This document shows, piece after piece, positions 25,991 to 33,803 of a DNA stretch of 64,000 bases (its first letter is position 1; every line of letters begins with the position of its first letter). The notes below the pieces were generated by a model. That model was not told the DNA's origin. It ran no database searches and saw nothing but the letters and a program-made list of their open reading frames with translations. The position numbers and the translations under genes were made by a program. The stretch spans positions 87,121 through 151,120 of the forward strand of contig CANGEP010000006.1 in NCBI GenBank assembly GCA_947452905.1, in the 5' to 3' direction. The stretch is from Bacteroidota bacterium (GTDB lineage: Bacteria > Bacteroidota > Bacteroidia > Chitinophagales > Chitinophagaceae).

Positions 25991-26521
25991 ATGCAAATGC
26001 AGGTAAAAAAATATTTTGGATTTTTATTTTTGGCAATGGCCCTTAGCTTTGGCGCTCATGCTCAAGCTAAATATGCAGTTATCAACACCAAATATATTCT
26101 TGACAAAATTCCAGAATATAAAGAGGCTGATAAAAAGTTAAAAGTTTTAGGTGATCAATGGCAGGGGGAGATTGACGAAAAACAATTGGCCCTTGATAAA
26201 ATGTATAAAAACTATGAGGCTGAGCAATTTATGCTTTCTGAAGATTTGCGTAAAAAGCGAGAAGAAGAGCTCTTCCTTAAAGAAAAAGAGCTAAGAGACC
26301 TTCAAAAAAAGCGATTTGGCTACGAGGGGGATCTTTTTAAAGAGCGTCAGAAATTGGTTAAACCCATCCAGGATAAAGTATACAATGCCGTACAAAAAAT
26401 TGCTACTGCCCGTTCGTATGACTTCATTTTGGATAAAAGTGAAGGAATAACCATTATATTTGCTGACCCAAAACTGGATAAAAGCGATGATGTTTTGAAA
26501 GAGTTAGGGGTAAATAATTAA
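25991..26521 (+). CDS. OmpH/Skp family periplasmic chaperone (copy 1)
   Basis: The 176-residue protein has a signal peptide (to about residue 25, ending AHAQ), the start AKYAVINTKYILDKIPEYKE (Skp-like VDxxxIxxxxPE) and a long charged coiled coil (about 55-125). The closing region is YDFILDKSEGITIIFADP. Skp-type trimers hold unfolded outer-membrane proteins between Sec and BAM. It follows bamA and precedes a second, diverged copy. The ATG at 25991 or at 25997 would both serve. Confidence 0.92.
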   Translation: MQMQVKKYFGFLFLAMALSFGAHAQAKYAVINTKYILDKIPEYKEADKKLKVLGDQWQGEIDEKQLALDKMYKNYEAEQFMLSEDLRKKREEELFLKEKELRDLQKKRFGYEGDLFKERQKLVKPIQDKVYNAVQKIATARSYDFILDKSEGITIIFADPKLDKSDDVLKELGVNN

Positions 26522-26543
26522 GATAAAAATAAACAGTTCATTT

Positions 26544-27173
26544 ATGAAAAAAGGTTTCTTATTCGCTGCCATCTTATTAGTTGCAGTATCATTTACAAAT
26601 TCAGTTGCTGCGCAAACTAAGATCGGTTATTTTGATGACCAAAGCGTGATTGCATTATTTCCAGGTATCCAAGAAAAATTAGATACCGTATTACAATCTT
26701 ATGCAAAGGATTCTTTACAAGAAGAGTATAACTACACTTTAAAAGACTATCAAGTTAAGGACAGCATCTTTAGAAGAGATTCTTTAGACTTGTCTAAAAG
26801 ACCTAAAGCTTTTGAAATGGCTACAACCGATTTAAATCGTTTAAAGTATAAGTTAATCAACTGGCAACAATACCAACAAGAGTCGATGCAACAAAAGCAA
26901 GAGCAATTATTATTGCCTTACAGACAAAAAATTGCTGCAGCATTAAGTGAAGTAATTGCAGAGCAAAAATATACTTTGGTATTAAAGGCAGATGCATTGT
27001 CTCCTTATGCGCAACCTTCTATTGCTGATAACTTAACTATTCGCGTTGCTATGAAATTAAAGTTGAATTTACCTAAAGATGTAGAAGAAGCTTTTAAAGT
27101 AGCTACTGGTCAAGCACCTGCTAAAACAGCTGCTGCGCCTGCTAAAACAGCAGCGCCTGCTAAAAAAGGATAA
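26544..27173 (+). CDS. OmpH/Skp family periplasmic chaperone (copy 2)
   Basis: The 209-residue protein has a signal peptide (residues 1-23, ending VAAQ), the family start KIGYFDDQSVIALFPGIQEK, a coiled-coil middle and YTLVLKADALSPYAQ near the C-terminal strand. It is longer than copy 1 and ends in an Ala/Pro/Lys tail with three copies of APAK(T/K)-type units, encoded by a short DNA repeat around 27112-27170. The tail could bind cell wall or membrane (inference). It is the last gene before a strong hairpin terminator. Confidence 0.88.
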   Translation: MKKGFLFAAILLVAVSFTNSVAAQTKIGYFDDQSVIALFPGIQEKLDTVLQSYAKDSLQEEYNYTLKDYQVKDSIFRRDSLDLSKRPKAFEMATTDLNRLKYKLINWQQYQQESMQQKQEQLLLPYRQKIAAALSEVIAEQKYTLVLKADALSPYAQPSIADNLTIRVAMKLKLNLPKDVEEAFKVATGQAPAKTAAAPAKTAAPAKKG

Positions 27174-27194
27174 TATTTAGTAAAATATTTTTGT

Positions 27195-27225
27195 AAGAAC
27201 CTCGTTGTTATGCAACGAGGTTCTT
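27195..27225. terminator. 13-bp hairpin terminator after the bamA-ompH operon
   Basis: AAGAACCTCGTTG (27195-27207) pairs perfectly with CAACGAGGTTCTT (27213-27225) around a TTATG loop. The following T-run is short (AGTTTT). A TATTTTTG box at 27186-27193 lies just before the hairpin. If it is a promoter for murI, the hairpin would fall in the murI leader, but there is no TTG at the right spacing. Confidence 0.75.
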
Positions 27226-27249
27226 AGTTTTACAGCAGAAACAAATAGT

Positions 27250-28071
27250 ATGTCGGCACCCATTGGGATTTTTGATAGTGGTTATGGTGGACTCACCATT
27301 TTAAAGGAATTGAAAAAACAATTGCCTGACTACGATTATATTTATTTAGGTGATAATGCTCGTGCTCCTTATGGAACTAGATCTTTTGAAACAGTTTATC
27401 AGTATACTTTAGAATCGGTTAAATGGTTTTTTGATCAGGGATGCTCCTTAGTTATTTTGGCTTGTAATACTGCTTCTGCAAAAGCGCTCCGCAATATTCA
27501 ACAACTAGATCTTCCTCATATAGCGCCAGAGAAAAGAGTTTTAGGGGTCATTAGACCCACCAGTGAAGTGCTGGGGACTTATTCCAAGACGCATTCAGTT
27601 GGTATTATGGCAACCATGGGGACTGTGGTGAGCGATAGCTATCCTATCGAACTTGCTAAGTTTTTCCCAACCACTAATGTATACCAACAAGCCTGTCCTA
27701 TGTGGGTCCCTTTGATTGAAAATGGAGAATATGATAAACCAGGGGCTGATTATTTTATAAAAGAGTACCTAGACGCTTTATTCAGCCAATCTAAGGATAT
27801 TGACACCATTTTGTTGGCTTGCACCCATTATCCACTGCTGGCGGCTAAAATAGCCTCCTTTTTGCCCACAGGGATCACCCTAGTTACGCAAGGGGATATT
27901 GTGGCTAAAAGCTTAGCTGAATACCTGCAAAATCACCCAGAAATAGACCAAAAATGTAGTAAAAATGGTCAGTTAGCCTTTTATACTACTGATAATGCCC
28001 AAAGCTTCGAAAAACAGGCTAGTTTGTTTTTTGGACAAAAAATTGAGGCAAAACATACCGATTTAGCTTGA
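27250..28071 (+). CDS. murI: Glutamate racemase
   Basis: MurI converts L- to D-glutamate for peptidoglycan. The 273 residues carry IGIFDSGYGGLTILKEL with the first catalytic acid, YLGDNARAPYG, LACNTASAKALR (first catalytic Cys, deprotonating one enantiomer) and LACTHYPLL (second Cys). The ATG at 27250 gives the normal N-terminus; an earlier start at 27205 would read through the terminator hairpin and is rejected. It ends upstream of the rpmH promoter. Confidence 0.96.
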   Translation: MSAPIGIFDSGYGGLTILKELKKQLPDYDYIYLGDNARAPYGTRSFETVYQYTLESVKWFFDQGCSLVILACNTASAKALRNIQQLDLPHIAPEKRVLGVIRPTSEVLGTYSKTHSVGIMATMGTVVSDSYPIELAKFFPTTNVYQQACPMWVPLIENGEYDKPGADYFIKEYLDALFSQSKDIDTILLACTHYPLLAAKIASFLPTGITLVTQGDIVAKSLAEYLQNHPEIDQKCSKNGQLAFYTTDNAQSFEKQASLFFGQKIEAKHTDLA

Positions 28072-28096
28072 AAAATAAAAAAATACCCTATTTTTG
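28068..28096 (+). promoter_or_regulatory. Promoter of rpmH: TTG-N18-TATTTTTG
   Basis: TTG (28068-28070, overlapping the last codons of murI) is followed by 18 bases and TATTTTTG (28089-28096). This is the best match to the Bacteroidota consensus in the window. Transcription would start near 28100, leaving a leader of about 75 bases in front of rpmH. Confidence 0.75.
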
Positions 28097-28176
28097 CCGT
28101 CCTTTCACAGGTAGTGGTATGGTGACTGCTATTAAACGTGGAAACAATATTAGCGAACTAAGTAAGAAAAACAACA

Positions 28177-28332
28177 ATGAAAAGAACCTTCCAACCTCAT
28201 AAACGTCGTCGTAAATCCGTTCACGGTTTTCGTAAGCGTATGGAATCAGCTAATGGACGTAAAGTATTAGCAAGCCGCCGTAAGAAAGGACGTAAAAAAC
28301 TAACTGTATCTAGCGAGAAAGGATTAAAATAA
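28177..28332 (+). CDS. rpmH: 50S ribosomal protein bL34
   Basis: The 51-residue basic protein reads [20 protein letters not shown] and continues with a second half including [14 protein letters not shown], an unmistakable bL34. It is a small component of the 50S subunit. The gene sits directly ahead of rnpA and yidD, the normal bacterial order. A terminator lies between rpmH and rnpA, so most transcripts probably end after rpmH. The leader contains a 27-codon out-of-frame ORF that overlaps the start. Confidence 0.98.
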   Translation: MKRTFQPHKRRRKSVHGFRKRMESANGRKVLASRRKKGRKKLTVSSEKGLK

Positions 28333-28364
28333 TTAAATCACTCTGCGTAGAAACTTATAATTTT

Positions 28365-28396
28365 AAAGTCCTCCCGAATTTCGAGAGGACTTTTTT
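28365..28396 (+). terminator. Intrinsic terminator between rpmH and rnpA
   Basis: AAAGTCCTC (28365-28373) pairs with GAGGACTTT (28385-28393) around a loop that can form two more G-C pairs, and it is followed by a T-run (TTTTTT to 28396). It ends 15 bases before the rnpA start and would lower rnpA expression relative to rpmH. Confidence 0.85.
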
Positions 28397-28411
28397 AATG
28401 CCTTTACTTTT

Positions 28412-28801
28412 ATGTTCACTTATCAAAAAAAAGACAAACTTAAAAGCCGAAAACAAACTCAATTTTTGTTTTCGAATGGGCATTCTATAAACGCCTTCCC
28501 GATAAAATTAATTTACACCATCGAATCAACGCCCGAATTAACAGAGGGTTTATTGCAAGCGGGAGTAGGAGCGCCAAGTCGCATTTTTAGAAAAGCGGTA
28601 AGTCGTAACAGAGTAAAAAGATTATTAAGAGAATCTTATCGTTTACAAAAGCCTAATTTTTTTACGCAAATTCAATTAGCACAAAAAAAGGTTTCACTAT
28701 TTTTTTTATACACCGATAAAATAGTACTTACGCAAAAAGAAATAGAAGATAAACTAAGCTTTGCCTTAACACAATTGGCGCAAAAAATTAATAAAATTTA
28801 A
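28412..28801 (+). CDS. rnpA: Ribonuclease P protein component
   Basis: RnpA is the protein subunit of RNase P, which matures tRNA 5' ends. The 129-residue basic protein has the N-terminal KLKSRKQTQFLFSNG (family KS/RxxF) and the signature RKAVSRNRVKRLLRESYRL (RNxxKR core). It is separated from rpmH by a terminator and followed after 9 bases by yidD. The RNA subunit gene rnpB is not in this window. Confidence 0.95.
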   Translation: MFTYQKKDKLKSRKQTQFLFSNGHSINAFPIKLIYTIESTPELTEGLLQAGVGAPSRIFRKAVSRNRVKRLLRESYRLQKPNFFTQIQLAQKKVSLFFLYTDKIVLTQKEIEDKLSFALTQLAQKINKI

Positions 28802-28810
28802 ATTACTTTT

Positions 28811-29044
28811 TTGAAAACGGTAAAACAAATTATTGCCTTTCCTTTTATTGTATTGATTCGTTTTTATCAGTATGCATTATCTCCTTATTTAGGCGGTAAC
28901 AAATGTAGATTCACGCCCAGCTGTTCACATTACACAGCCGAAGCGATTCAAAAGTATGGTCCAATTAAAGGCATTTATTTAGGTGCCAAACGACTTAGCA
29001 AGTGCAGGCCTGGTGGTGGTCATGGCTATGATCCTGTTCCTTAA
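28811..29044 (+). CDS. yidD: Membrane protein insertion efficiency factor YidD
   Basis: The 77-residue protein has an amphipathic N-terminus ([20 protein letters not shown]) and the family core [19 protein letters not shown] followed by [18 protein letters not shown], with all three conserved Cys. YidD helps YidC-dependent insertion of membrane proteins. The only start that keeps the N-terminal helix is TTG at 28811, since no ATG precedes it in frame. The gene is convergent with sodB across a bidirectional terminator. Confidence 0.95.
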   Translation: MKTVKQIIAFPFIVLIRFYQYALSPYLGGNKCRFTPSCSHYTAEAIQKYGPIKGIYLGAKRLSKCRPGGGHGYDPVP

Positions 29045-29055
29045 GTACATAAAAA

Positions 29056-29082
29056 AACCGCCTCTATTTTGTAGAGACGGTT
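29056..29082. terminator. Terminator between yidD and sodB
   Basis: AACCG-C-CTCTA pairs with TAGAG-A-CGGTT around TTTTG, a 10-bp stem with one C/A mismatch. On the reverse strand it is followed by a run of T (complement of 29051-29057), so it serves sodB best. On the forward strand the T-tract is broken. Confidence 0.75.
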
Positions 29083-29122
29083 AATTATTTAAATGATGAT
29101 TGCTAATTTATTTATTGAGTTT

Positions 29123-29728
29123 TTATTTTGCCGCGGCAAAACGATCGGCCACTACTGACCAATTTACTACATTCCAAAAAGCAGCTAAATAATCGGATCT
29201 TCTGTTTTGATATTTTAAATAGTAAGCATGTTCCCAAACATCAGCGCCCAATAATGGAGTTCCTTTTACTTCGGCAACATCCATCAATGGATTATCTTGA
29301 TTGGGAGTAGAGCTTACTTCTAATTTACCTTCTTTTACAATTAACCAAGCCCAGCCACTACCAAAACGAGTCATACCAGCAGTAGCAAACTTTTCTTTGA
29401 AGGCGTCAAAACTTCCAAAAGCTGTATTGATGGCCTCGGCTAAAGCACCTGTTGGGGTACCACCTGCATTTGGCGCTAAACTTGCCCAAAAGAAAGAGTG
29501 GTTCCAATGTCCACCACCGTTATTTCTTACCGCAGGACTAATGCTTCCAGCAATAGCCACTAATTCCTCTAAAGATTTGCCTTCATTAGGGGTACCCGCC
29601 ACCGCTTTATTTAAATTATCTACATAGGCTTGATGATGCTTGCCATGATGAATTTGCATAGTTAAAGTATCAAAATGAGGTTCTAAAGCTTCGTGCACGT
29701 AAGGCAAAGCAGGTAAAGTAAATGACAT
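29123..29728 (-). CDS. sodB: Superoxide dismutase (Fe/Mn type)
   Basis: The 201-residue cytoplasmic enzyme turns superoxide into oxygen and hydrogen peroxide. Metal ligands are recognisable: the first His within [17 protein letters not shown], the second in [13 protein letters not shown], and the Asp/His pair in [24 protein letters not shown] is the substrate-channel region. Fe and Mn enzymes cannot be told apart safely by eye, so the symbol follows common annotation. It has its own promoter box and terminator and so is probably monocistronic. Confidence 0.95.
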   Translation of the reverse strand: MSFTLPALPYVHEALEPHFDTLTMQIHHGKHHQAYVDNLNKAVAGTPNEGKSLEELVAIAGSISPAVRNNGGGHWNHSFFWASLAPNAGGTPTGALAEAINTAFGSFDAFKEKFATAGMTRFGSGWAWLIVKEGKLEVSSTPNQDNPLMDVAEVKGTPLLGADVWEHAYYLKYQNRRSDYLAAFWNVVNWSVVADRFAAAK

Positions 29729-29761
29729 ATTATTTTATTTATTTGTTTCTTGAATGAAGCT

Positions 29762-29769
29762 CAAAATTA
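29762..29769 (-). promoter_or_regulatory. -7 box TAATTTTG upstream of sodB
   Basis: On the reverse strand this reads TAATTTTG (TAnnTTTG), 33 bases before the sodB ATG. No TTG is present at the preferred spacing; one lies directly adjacent to the box. Confidence 0.5.
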
Positions 29770-29844
29770 CAATGCTTTCCCCTGATTTAAGCGCATGCCT
29801 TGCATTTTTTCTTAAATAGTAAAAGGATACTTTTTACATTAACC

Positions 29845-30285
29845 TTATCTCTTGGCTTTAAAAAATGCTTGCATAAGCGCTGCACAGTCATCTTGTAAAA
29901 TGCCCCCCACCAGGGTGGTGGATGGGTGGAATGGATTTTTTTCGCTAACACGACGATAACTGTTTTTTTCGTCATAAGCACCAAAAACAATATGACCTAT
30001 TTTATTCCAGTAGAGTGCACCCGCACACATTAAACAAGGCTCAAGGGTTACATACAAAGTAGCCTCGGGCAAATACTTCATTTGTAAACTTTCACAGGCA
30101 GTGGTGATAGCTAATATTTCGGCATGTGCTGTAACATCCTTTAATAATTGAACTTGATTGTAGGCTTTAGCGATAATTTTATCATGCATGACAATAACAG
30201 CCCCTACTGGCACTTCATCAACGTCAAAGGCCCTCTGTGCTTGCACGAGGGCCTGACGCATGAACTGTTCATGAATAGCTTGCAC
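29845..30285 (-). CDS. tadA: tRNA-specific adenosine deaminase
   Basis: TadA converts the wobble adenosine A34 of tRNA-Arg(ACG) to inosine. The 146-residue protein has the zinc-deaminase motifs HAEILAI (His ligand and proton-shuttling Glu) and PCLMCAGAL (two Cys ligands). Other features are VPVGAVIV near the N-terminus and a C-terminal region ending ALMQAFFKAKR. It lies only 9 bases after the DUF1080 gene, so it may be read from the sugar operon although its function is housekeeping. A 116-base gap to sodB (29729-29844) holds only the sodB promoter. Confidence 0.94.
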   Translation of the reverse strand: MQAIHEQFMRQALVQAQRAFDVDEVPVGAVIVMHDKIIAKAYNQVQLLKDVTAHAEILAITTACESLQMKYLPEATLYVTLEPCLMCAGALYWNKIGHIVFGAYDEKNSYRRVSEKNPFHPSTTLVGGILQDDCAALMQAFFKAKR

Positions 30286-30294
30286 TATTATGAA

Positions 30295-30984
30295 TTATAA
30301 TTTTTGAACTCGAATATTTCTAAAGGCAACTTTATCTCCATGATCTTGTAAGGCGATATGACCAGAGAAAACTTTTCCAAAATCTGGTGACTCCCCTTTA
30401 GAAAATTTTGATCTTCTAATTAATTCTTTCCATCCGTCGTCGCCAACATGTGTACTTACAACAGTTACCTCATTTAAAATAAGATCTAATTTTCCTTTTT
30501 CTAAAATAATATCAACTTTATTCCATTCTTCAGCTGGTTTTACAACCCCTTCTTTACCAACAATCAAATCGTATAAATTACCCGCACGGTGACTGATAAT
30601 TTTAGCATCTGGATGACCGTCATTGTCTAGTACTTGCATTTCAGGTCCTGTAAACCAAGTATTTTTATATTTAATAGGATCGTCTTGTACAAAAAAGATA
30701 ATACCGCTGTTTCCATTTTTTGAAATCTTCCATTCTAATTGCAAATGAAAATCATTAAAACTTTCATCACTTACAAGATCTCCGCCACCTTGTCCTTTAA
30801 CTCTTGCTGTTGGATCCAATACAATAGCACCTTCTTCAACTTTCCAACAAACACCCGCTTTGGTCTCTCCATAGCTATGCCAGCCCTGAGTTGTTTTTCC
30901 ATCAAATAAGGAAGTCCATTTTTGTTGAGCGCTCGCTTGTATACATACAAGCAAGGTAGCCGCAGCCATGAATACTGTTTTCAT
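30295..30984 (-). CDS. Secreted DUF1080 / 3-keto-disaccharide hydrolase domain protein
   Basis: The 229-residue protein has a signal peptide (residues 1-20, ending ASAQ). A single concanavalin-like domain follows: WTSLFDGKTTQGWHSYG at the start (family FxxLFxGKxLxGW), then FNDFHLQLEWKISKNGNSGI, PEMQVLDNDGHPDAK, HRAGNLYDL and IALQDHGDKVAFRNIRVQ. The family (PF06439) includes enzymes that cleave 3-keto-glycosides. It lacks a lipobox, so it is probably a soluble periplasmic enzyme. It is the fourth gene of the reverse operon with cytochrome c, a TIM barrel and a Gfo/Idh oxidoreductase. The exact reaction (hydrolysis, elimination or hydration) is not readable from sequence. Confidence 0.88.
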   Translation of the reverse strand: MKTVFMAAATLLVCIQASAQQKWTSLFDGKTTQGWHSYGETKAGVCWKVEEGAIVLDPTARVKGQGGGDLVSDESFNDFHLQLEWKISKNGNSGIIFFVQDDPIKYKNTWFTGPEMQVLDNDGHPDAKIISHRAGNLYDLIVGKEGVVKPAEEWNKVDIILEKGKLDLILNEVTVVSTHVGDDGWKELIRRSKFSKGESPDFGKVFSGHIALQDHGDKVAFRNIRVQKL

Positions 30985-31009
30985 AAGTCAATCGTTTTTT
31001 TTTGAGATC

Positions 31010-31396
31010 CTATTTTTTTAATAATAAAATGTATTTCACCATCGCTTCTGCGTCTTCTTGTTTAAGTGTAGGATGAGCCGTCATGGGTATAGCACCCCAA
31101 TTACCAGCACCACCTTTCATTACTTTCTCGGCTAACATTTTCACTTTGTCAGCAGTGTTTTCATATTTCGCTGCCACATCTTTATACGCAGGCCCAATTA
31201 ATTTTTCACTTACTTTATGACAAGTTAAACAATCGCTACCGCCAATTAATGATAATCCTTTTTGATAATCTGGATTAGCAGATAAATCATTAGAAGAAGC
31301 GCTCGCAGTAGTCGCTGTTTCTGTTTTGTTTTCTTTTCCAGTCCCACAGGCTACTAAAATTATTGCCGCCGCTAATGTTCCTACAACCTTTTTCAT
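31010..31396 (-). CDS. Lipoprotein c-type cytochrome
   Basis: The 128-residue protein has a lipoprotein signal (lipobox LVAC, Cys17), a Ser/Thr/Ala-rich linker and one class-I cytochrome c domain with the heme motif CLTCH (Cys56, Cys59, His60). The likely axial ligand is Met105 in IPMTAHP. It would sit on the periplasmic membrane face and carry electrons away from a dehydrogenase. In this operon the obvious donor is the GMC flavoprotein encoded divergently at 34770-36449; flavin dehydrogenases of that family commonly use a cytochrome c subunit or partner. It has 25-base gaps to both neighbours. Confidence 0.93.
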   Translation of the reverse strand: MKKVVGTLAAAIILVACGTGKENKTETATTASASSNDLSANPDYQKGLSLIGGSDCLTCHKVSEKLIGPAYKDVAAKYENTADKVKMLAEKVMKGGAGNWGAIPMTAHPTLKQEDAEAMVKYILLLKK

Positions 31397-31421
31397 ACTT
31401 TAATTTTTATTGTTTAGTTTT

Positions 31422-32477
31422 TTATTGAATGCCTAATATTTTTTTGTTGAATGCTTCGTCAGAACCGGTGCTCGCAAAATCATCAAAAGCTTTTTCAGTT
31501 ACCTGAATAATATTTTTTTGAATAAACACAGCGCCTTCGGCAGCACCTACTTCGGGATGTTTAATGGCACATTCCCATTCCATCACTGCCCAACCTTTAT
31601 AATTGTAAGCAGCAAGTTTGCTAAAGATACTTTTAAAATCAACCTGACCATCACCTAAAGATCTAAAACGTCCAGCACGGTCTATCCAGTTTTGATAACC
31701 TCCATATACACCTTGCTTTGCAGTGGGATTAAATTCGGCATCTTTTACATGAAACATTTTAATACGCTCATGAAAAGCGTCTATATAACCTAAATAGTCC
31801 ATGCACTGTAAAACAAAATGTGAGGGGTCATATAATAAACAAGCACGTGCGTGACCATTTACTTTTTCTAAAAACATTTCATAAGTAACTCCATCATGCA
31901 AATCTTCGCCTGGATGAATTTCATAACATAAATCCACGCCTACTTTATCAAATTCATTTAGTATCGGCAACCATCTATTGGCTAATTCTGTGAAACCAGT
32001 TTCTACTAATCCTGCTGGTCTTTGTGGCCATGGATAAACGGTATGCCATAATAAAGAACCACTGAAAGTTGCGTGGGCATTCAGTCCTAAATTTTGAGAT
32101 GCTTTTGCTGCGTATTTTAATTGTTGCACTGCCCATTCAGTTCTTGCCTTTGAATTGCCTCTCACAGAAGCAGGGGCAAATCCATCAAACTGTGCATCGT
32201 AGGCTGGATGAACTGCTACTAGCTGGCCTTGCAAATGAGAAGATAATTCTGTGATCTCTAATCCTGCTGCTTGTACAATGCCTTTTATTTCATCGGCATA
32301 AGTTTTACTTTCTGCTGCTTTTTGTAAGTCGATACAACGGGCATCCCAACTTGGAATTTGTACACCTTTAAAACCTAGAGAAGCTGCCCACTTACAAATA
32401 CTTTCTAAAGTATTAAAAGGCGCTTCGTCACCCATAAATTGGGCTAAAAATATACCTGGTCCTTTTACTGTCGTCAT
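31422..32477 (-). CDS. Sugar phosphate isomerase/epimerase family TIM barrel (cytoplasmic)
   Basis: The 351-residue protein belongs to the xylose-isomerase-like AP-endonuclease-2 superfamily. It has GFKGVQIPSWDARCIDL early, LCYEIHPGEDLHDG (metal-binding Glu), CLLYDPSHFVLQCMDYLGYI (Asp/His), MFHVKDAEF and GWAVMEWECAIKHPE (final Glu). No signal peptide is present, so it acts in the cytoplasm, unlike the two Tat-type paralogues at 33842 and 37076. It probably isomerises, epimerises or splits a keto-sugar made by the cluster. The substrate is unknown. Its start overlaps nothing and lies 25 bases after the Gfo/Idh gene. Confidence 0.88.
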   Translation of the reverse strand: MTTVKGPGIFLAQFMGDEAPFNTLESICKWAASLGFKGVQIPSWDARCIDLQKAAESKTYADEIKGIVQAAGLEITELSSHLQGQLVAVHPAYDAQFDGFAPASVRGNSKARTEWAVQQLKYAAKASQNLGLNAHATFSGSLLWHTVYPWPQRPAGLVETGFTELANRWLPILNEFDKVGVDLCYEIHPGEDLHDGVTYEMFLEKVNGHARACLLYDPSHFVLQCMDYLGYIDAFHERIKMFHVKDAEFNPTAKQGVYGGYQNWIDRAGRFRSLGDGQVDFKSIFSKLAAYNYKGWAVMEWECAIKHPEVGAAEGAVFIQKNIIQVTEKAFDDFASTGSDEAFNKKILGIQ

Positions 32478-32502
32478 TTGATAACTTCTTTTTTAAAATT
32501 GT

Positions 32503-33660
32503 TTAAAGAACATAAGGCGTCCATTTTTTATCGGACTGAGCAGAGGCTACTACATTATCAATAAAAGCCATTCCTCTTAAACCATCTTCAACGCCAGGAA
32601 AATCAAGCATCTCTGCTGTAGGTGTTTTGCCATCTAATTTACATCCTAAGGTTAAAGCAAAATTGCGATAAATATTACCAAATGCTTCTAGGTATCCTTC
32701 GGGGTGTCCTGCTGGAGTACGACAATTATGAGCCGCAAAACTTGATAAGTGAGCACTACCCGCTCTTAAAATTTGTGTTGGTTGGTCGAGCCATTTTACG
32801 ATTAATGAATTGGGCTCGTGTTGAAACCATTCTACTCCTCCTAACTCACCATATACTCTAATTTTTAAAGCGTTTTCTTCACCTGCGGCTACTTGTGAGG
32901 CCATTAAAACACCTTTTGCACCGTTGTCAAACTTTAGCATCACAGCACCATCATCATCCATTACACGTCCTTCTACCAAGGTATTTAACTCGGCACAAAT
33001 TTCTGTGATTTTAGCACCCGTAATATATTCTGACAAATGAGCAGCATGTGTTCCAATATCACCCATTACAGAACTCTTCCCAGATTTCTTAGGGTCGGTT
33101 CTCCAAGCTGCTTGTGCATTTCCTTCTCTTTCTGATAATCGGCTTAACCATCCTTGTGGATACTCTACCCAAACCTTACGAATTTTACCCAGCTTGCCTT
33201 CGCGAATCATCGCTTTTGCTTGCTTTACCATTGGATAGCCAGAGTAGGTATGGGTTAAACAAAGCGTTAATCCGGTTTCGGCTACTTTTTGTTGTAATTG
33301 TTTGGCTTCTTCTAATGAAAAAGTAATGGGTTTTTCTATGACTACATGAAAGCCATGTTCAAGTGCCATCATTGCTGGTGCAAAATGTGCAAAATTAGGA
33401 GTTACTATGGTTACAAAATCCATTCTTTCATTGGCTGGAAGCGCTGCTTCAGCTTTTATCATTTCCTCGTAGGATGTGTAGGTTCTTGCATCAGGAAGAA
33501 ACAAGGCTTTACCCGATTCCTTTGCCACTTCGGGATTTATACTTAAAGCACCACAGCAAATTTCGATAAGACCATCCATATTGGCAGCCAGTCTATGAAT
33601 GGCGCCAATAAAGGCATCTTTTCCACCACCGACCATGCCCATGCGTAATTTTCTATTCAT
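32503..33660 (-). CDS. Gfo/Idh/MocA family oxidoreductase (cytoplasmic)
   Basis: The 385-residue NAD(P)-dependent enzyme has an N-terminal Rossmann fold (RMGMVGGGKDAFIGAIHRLA, with Gly-rich loop), the TIVTPNFAHFAPAMMALEHG strand-helix, and the EKP motif (HVVIEKPITFSLEEA) with the conserved Lys. An alpha/beta dimerisation domain follows, containing the segment DIGTHAAHLSEYITG. Such enzymes oxidise or reduce cyclic sugars and inositols. Here it is first in the reverse operon with the TIM barrel, cytochrome c and DUF1080 genes, so reduction of an imported 3-keto sugar is a reasonable inference. It is divergent from the 33842 gene across 181 bases of regulatory-looking DNA. Confidence 0.9.
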   Translation of the reverse strand: MNRKLRMGMVGGGKDAFIGAIHRLAANMDGLIEICCGALSINPEVAKESGKALFLPDARTYTSYEEMIKAEAALPANERMDFVTIVTPNFAHFAPAMMALEHGFHVVIEKPITFSLEEAKQLQQKVAETGLTLCLTHTYSGYPMVKQAKAMIREGKLGKIRKVWVEYPQGWLSRLSEREGNAQAAWRTDPKKSGKSSVMGDIGTHAAHLSEYITGAKITEICAELNTLVEGRVMDDDGAVMLKFDNGAKGVLMASQVAAGEENALKIRVYGELGGVEWFQHEPNSLIVKWLDQPTQILRAGSAHLSSFAAHNCRTPAGHPEGYLEAFGNIYRNFALTLGCKLDGKTPTAEMLDFPGVEDGLRGMAFIDNVVASAQSDKKWTPYVL

Positions 33661-33688
33661 TGTATGATTTTTTAGCTAAACAATCGTC

Positions 33689-33719
33689 TTATTGTGTCAA
33701 CATAACACTTTCACAATAA
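33689..33719. promoter_or_regulatory. Inverted repeat TTATTGTG-N15-CACAATAA in the divergent sugar promoter region
   Basis: TTATTGTG (33689-33696) and CACAATAA (33712-33719) form an exact 8-bp inverted repeat, with an inner direct repeat ATAACAC at 33702 and 33716. It lies 28-59 bases upstream of the reverse operon start. The spacing fits a dimeric regulator. No regulator gene lies next to the cluster. Confidence 0.4.
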
Positions 33720-33786
33720 CACTAGAGCAATTTCCTTCTATTTTCTCAAAAAACCCTTTTTTTTAACTAAAAATATTTTAAAAGAT

Positions 33787-33803
33787 TGTAAATAAAATTT
33801 ACA
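33787..33803. promoter_or_regulatory. Inverted repeat TGTAAAT-AAA-ATTTACA upstream of the forward sugar operon
   Basis: This exact 7-bp inverted repeat with a 3-base spacer lies 38 bases before the ATG of the 33842 gene. Together with the repeat at 33689 it makes up the structure I see in the 181-base divergent gap 33661-33841. No exact TAnnTTTG box is found on either strand there; TACATTTA at 33800-33807 is one base off. Confidence 0.4.

Noticed and set aside
27205..27249. Earlier start for murI at 27205
   Set aside because: The extra codons lie within the terminator hairpin and lack similarity to MurI; ATG 27250 gives the normal N-terminus.
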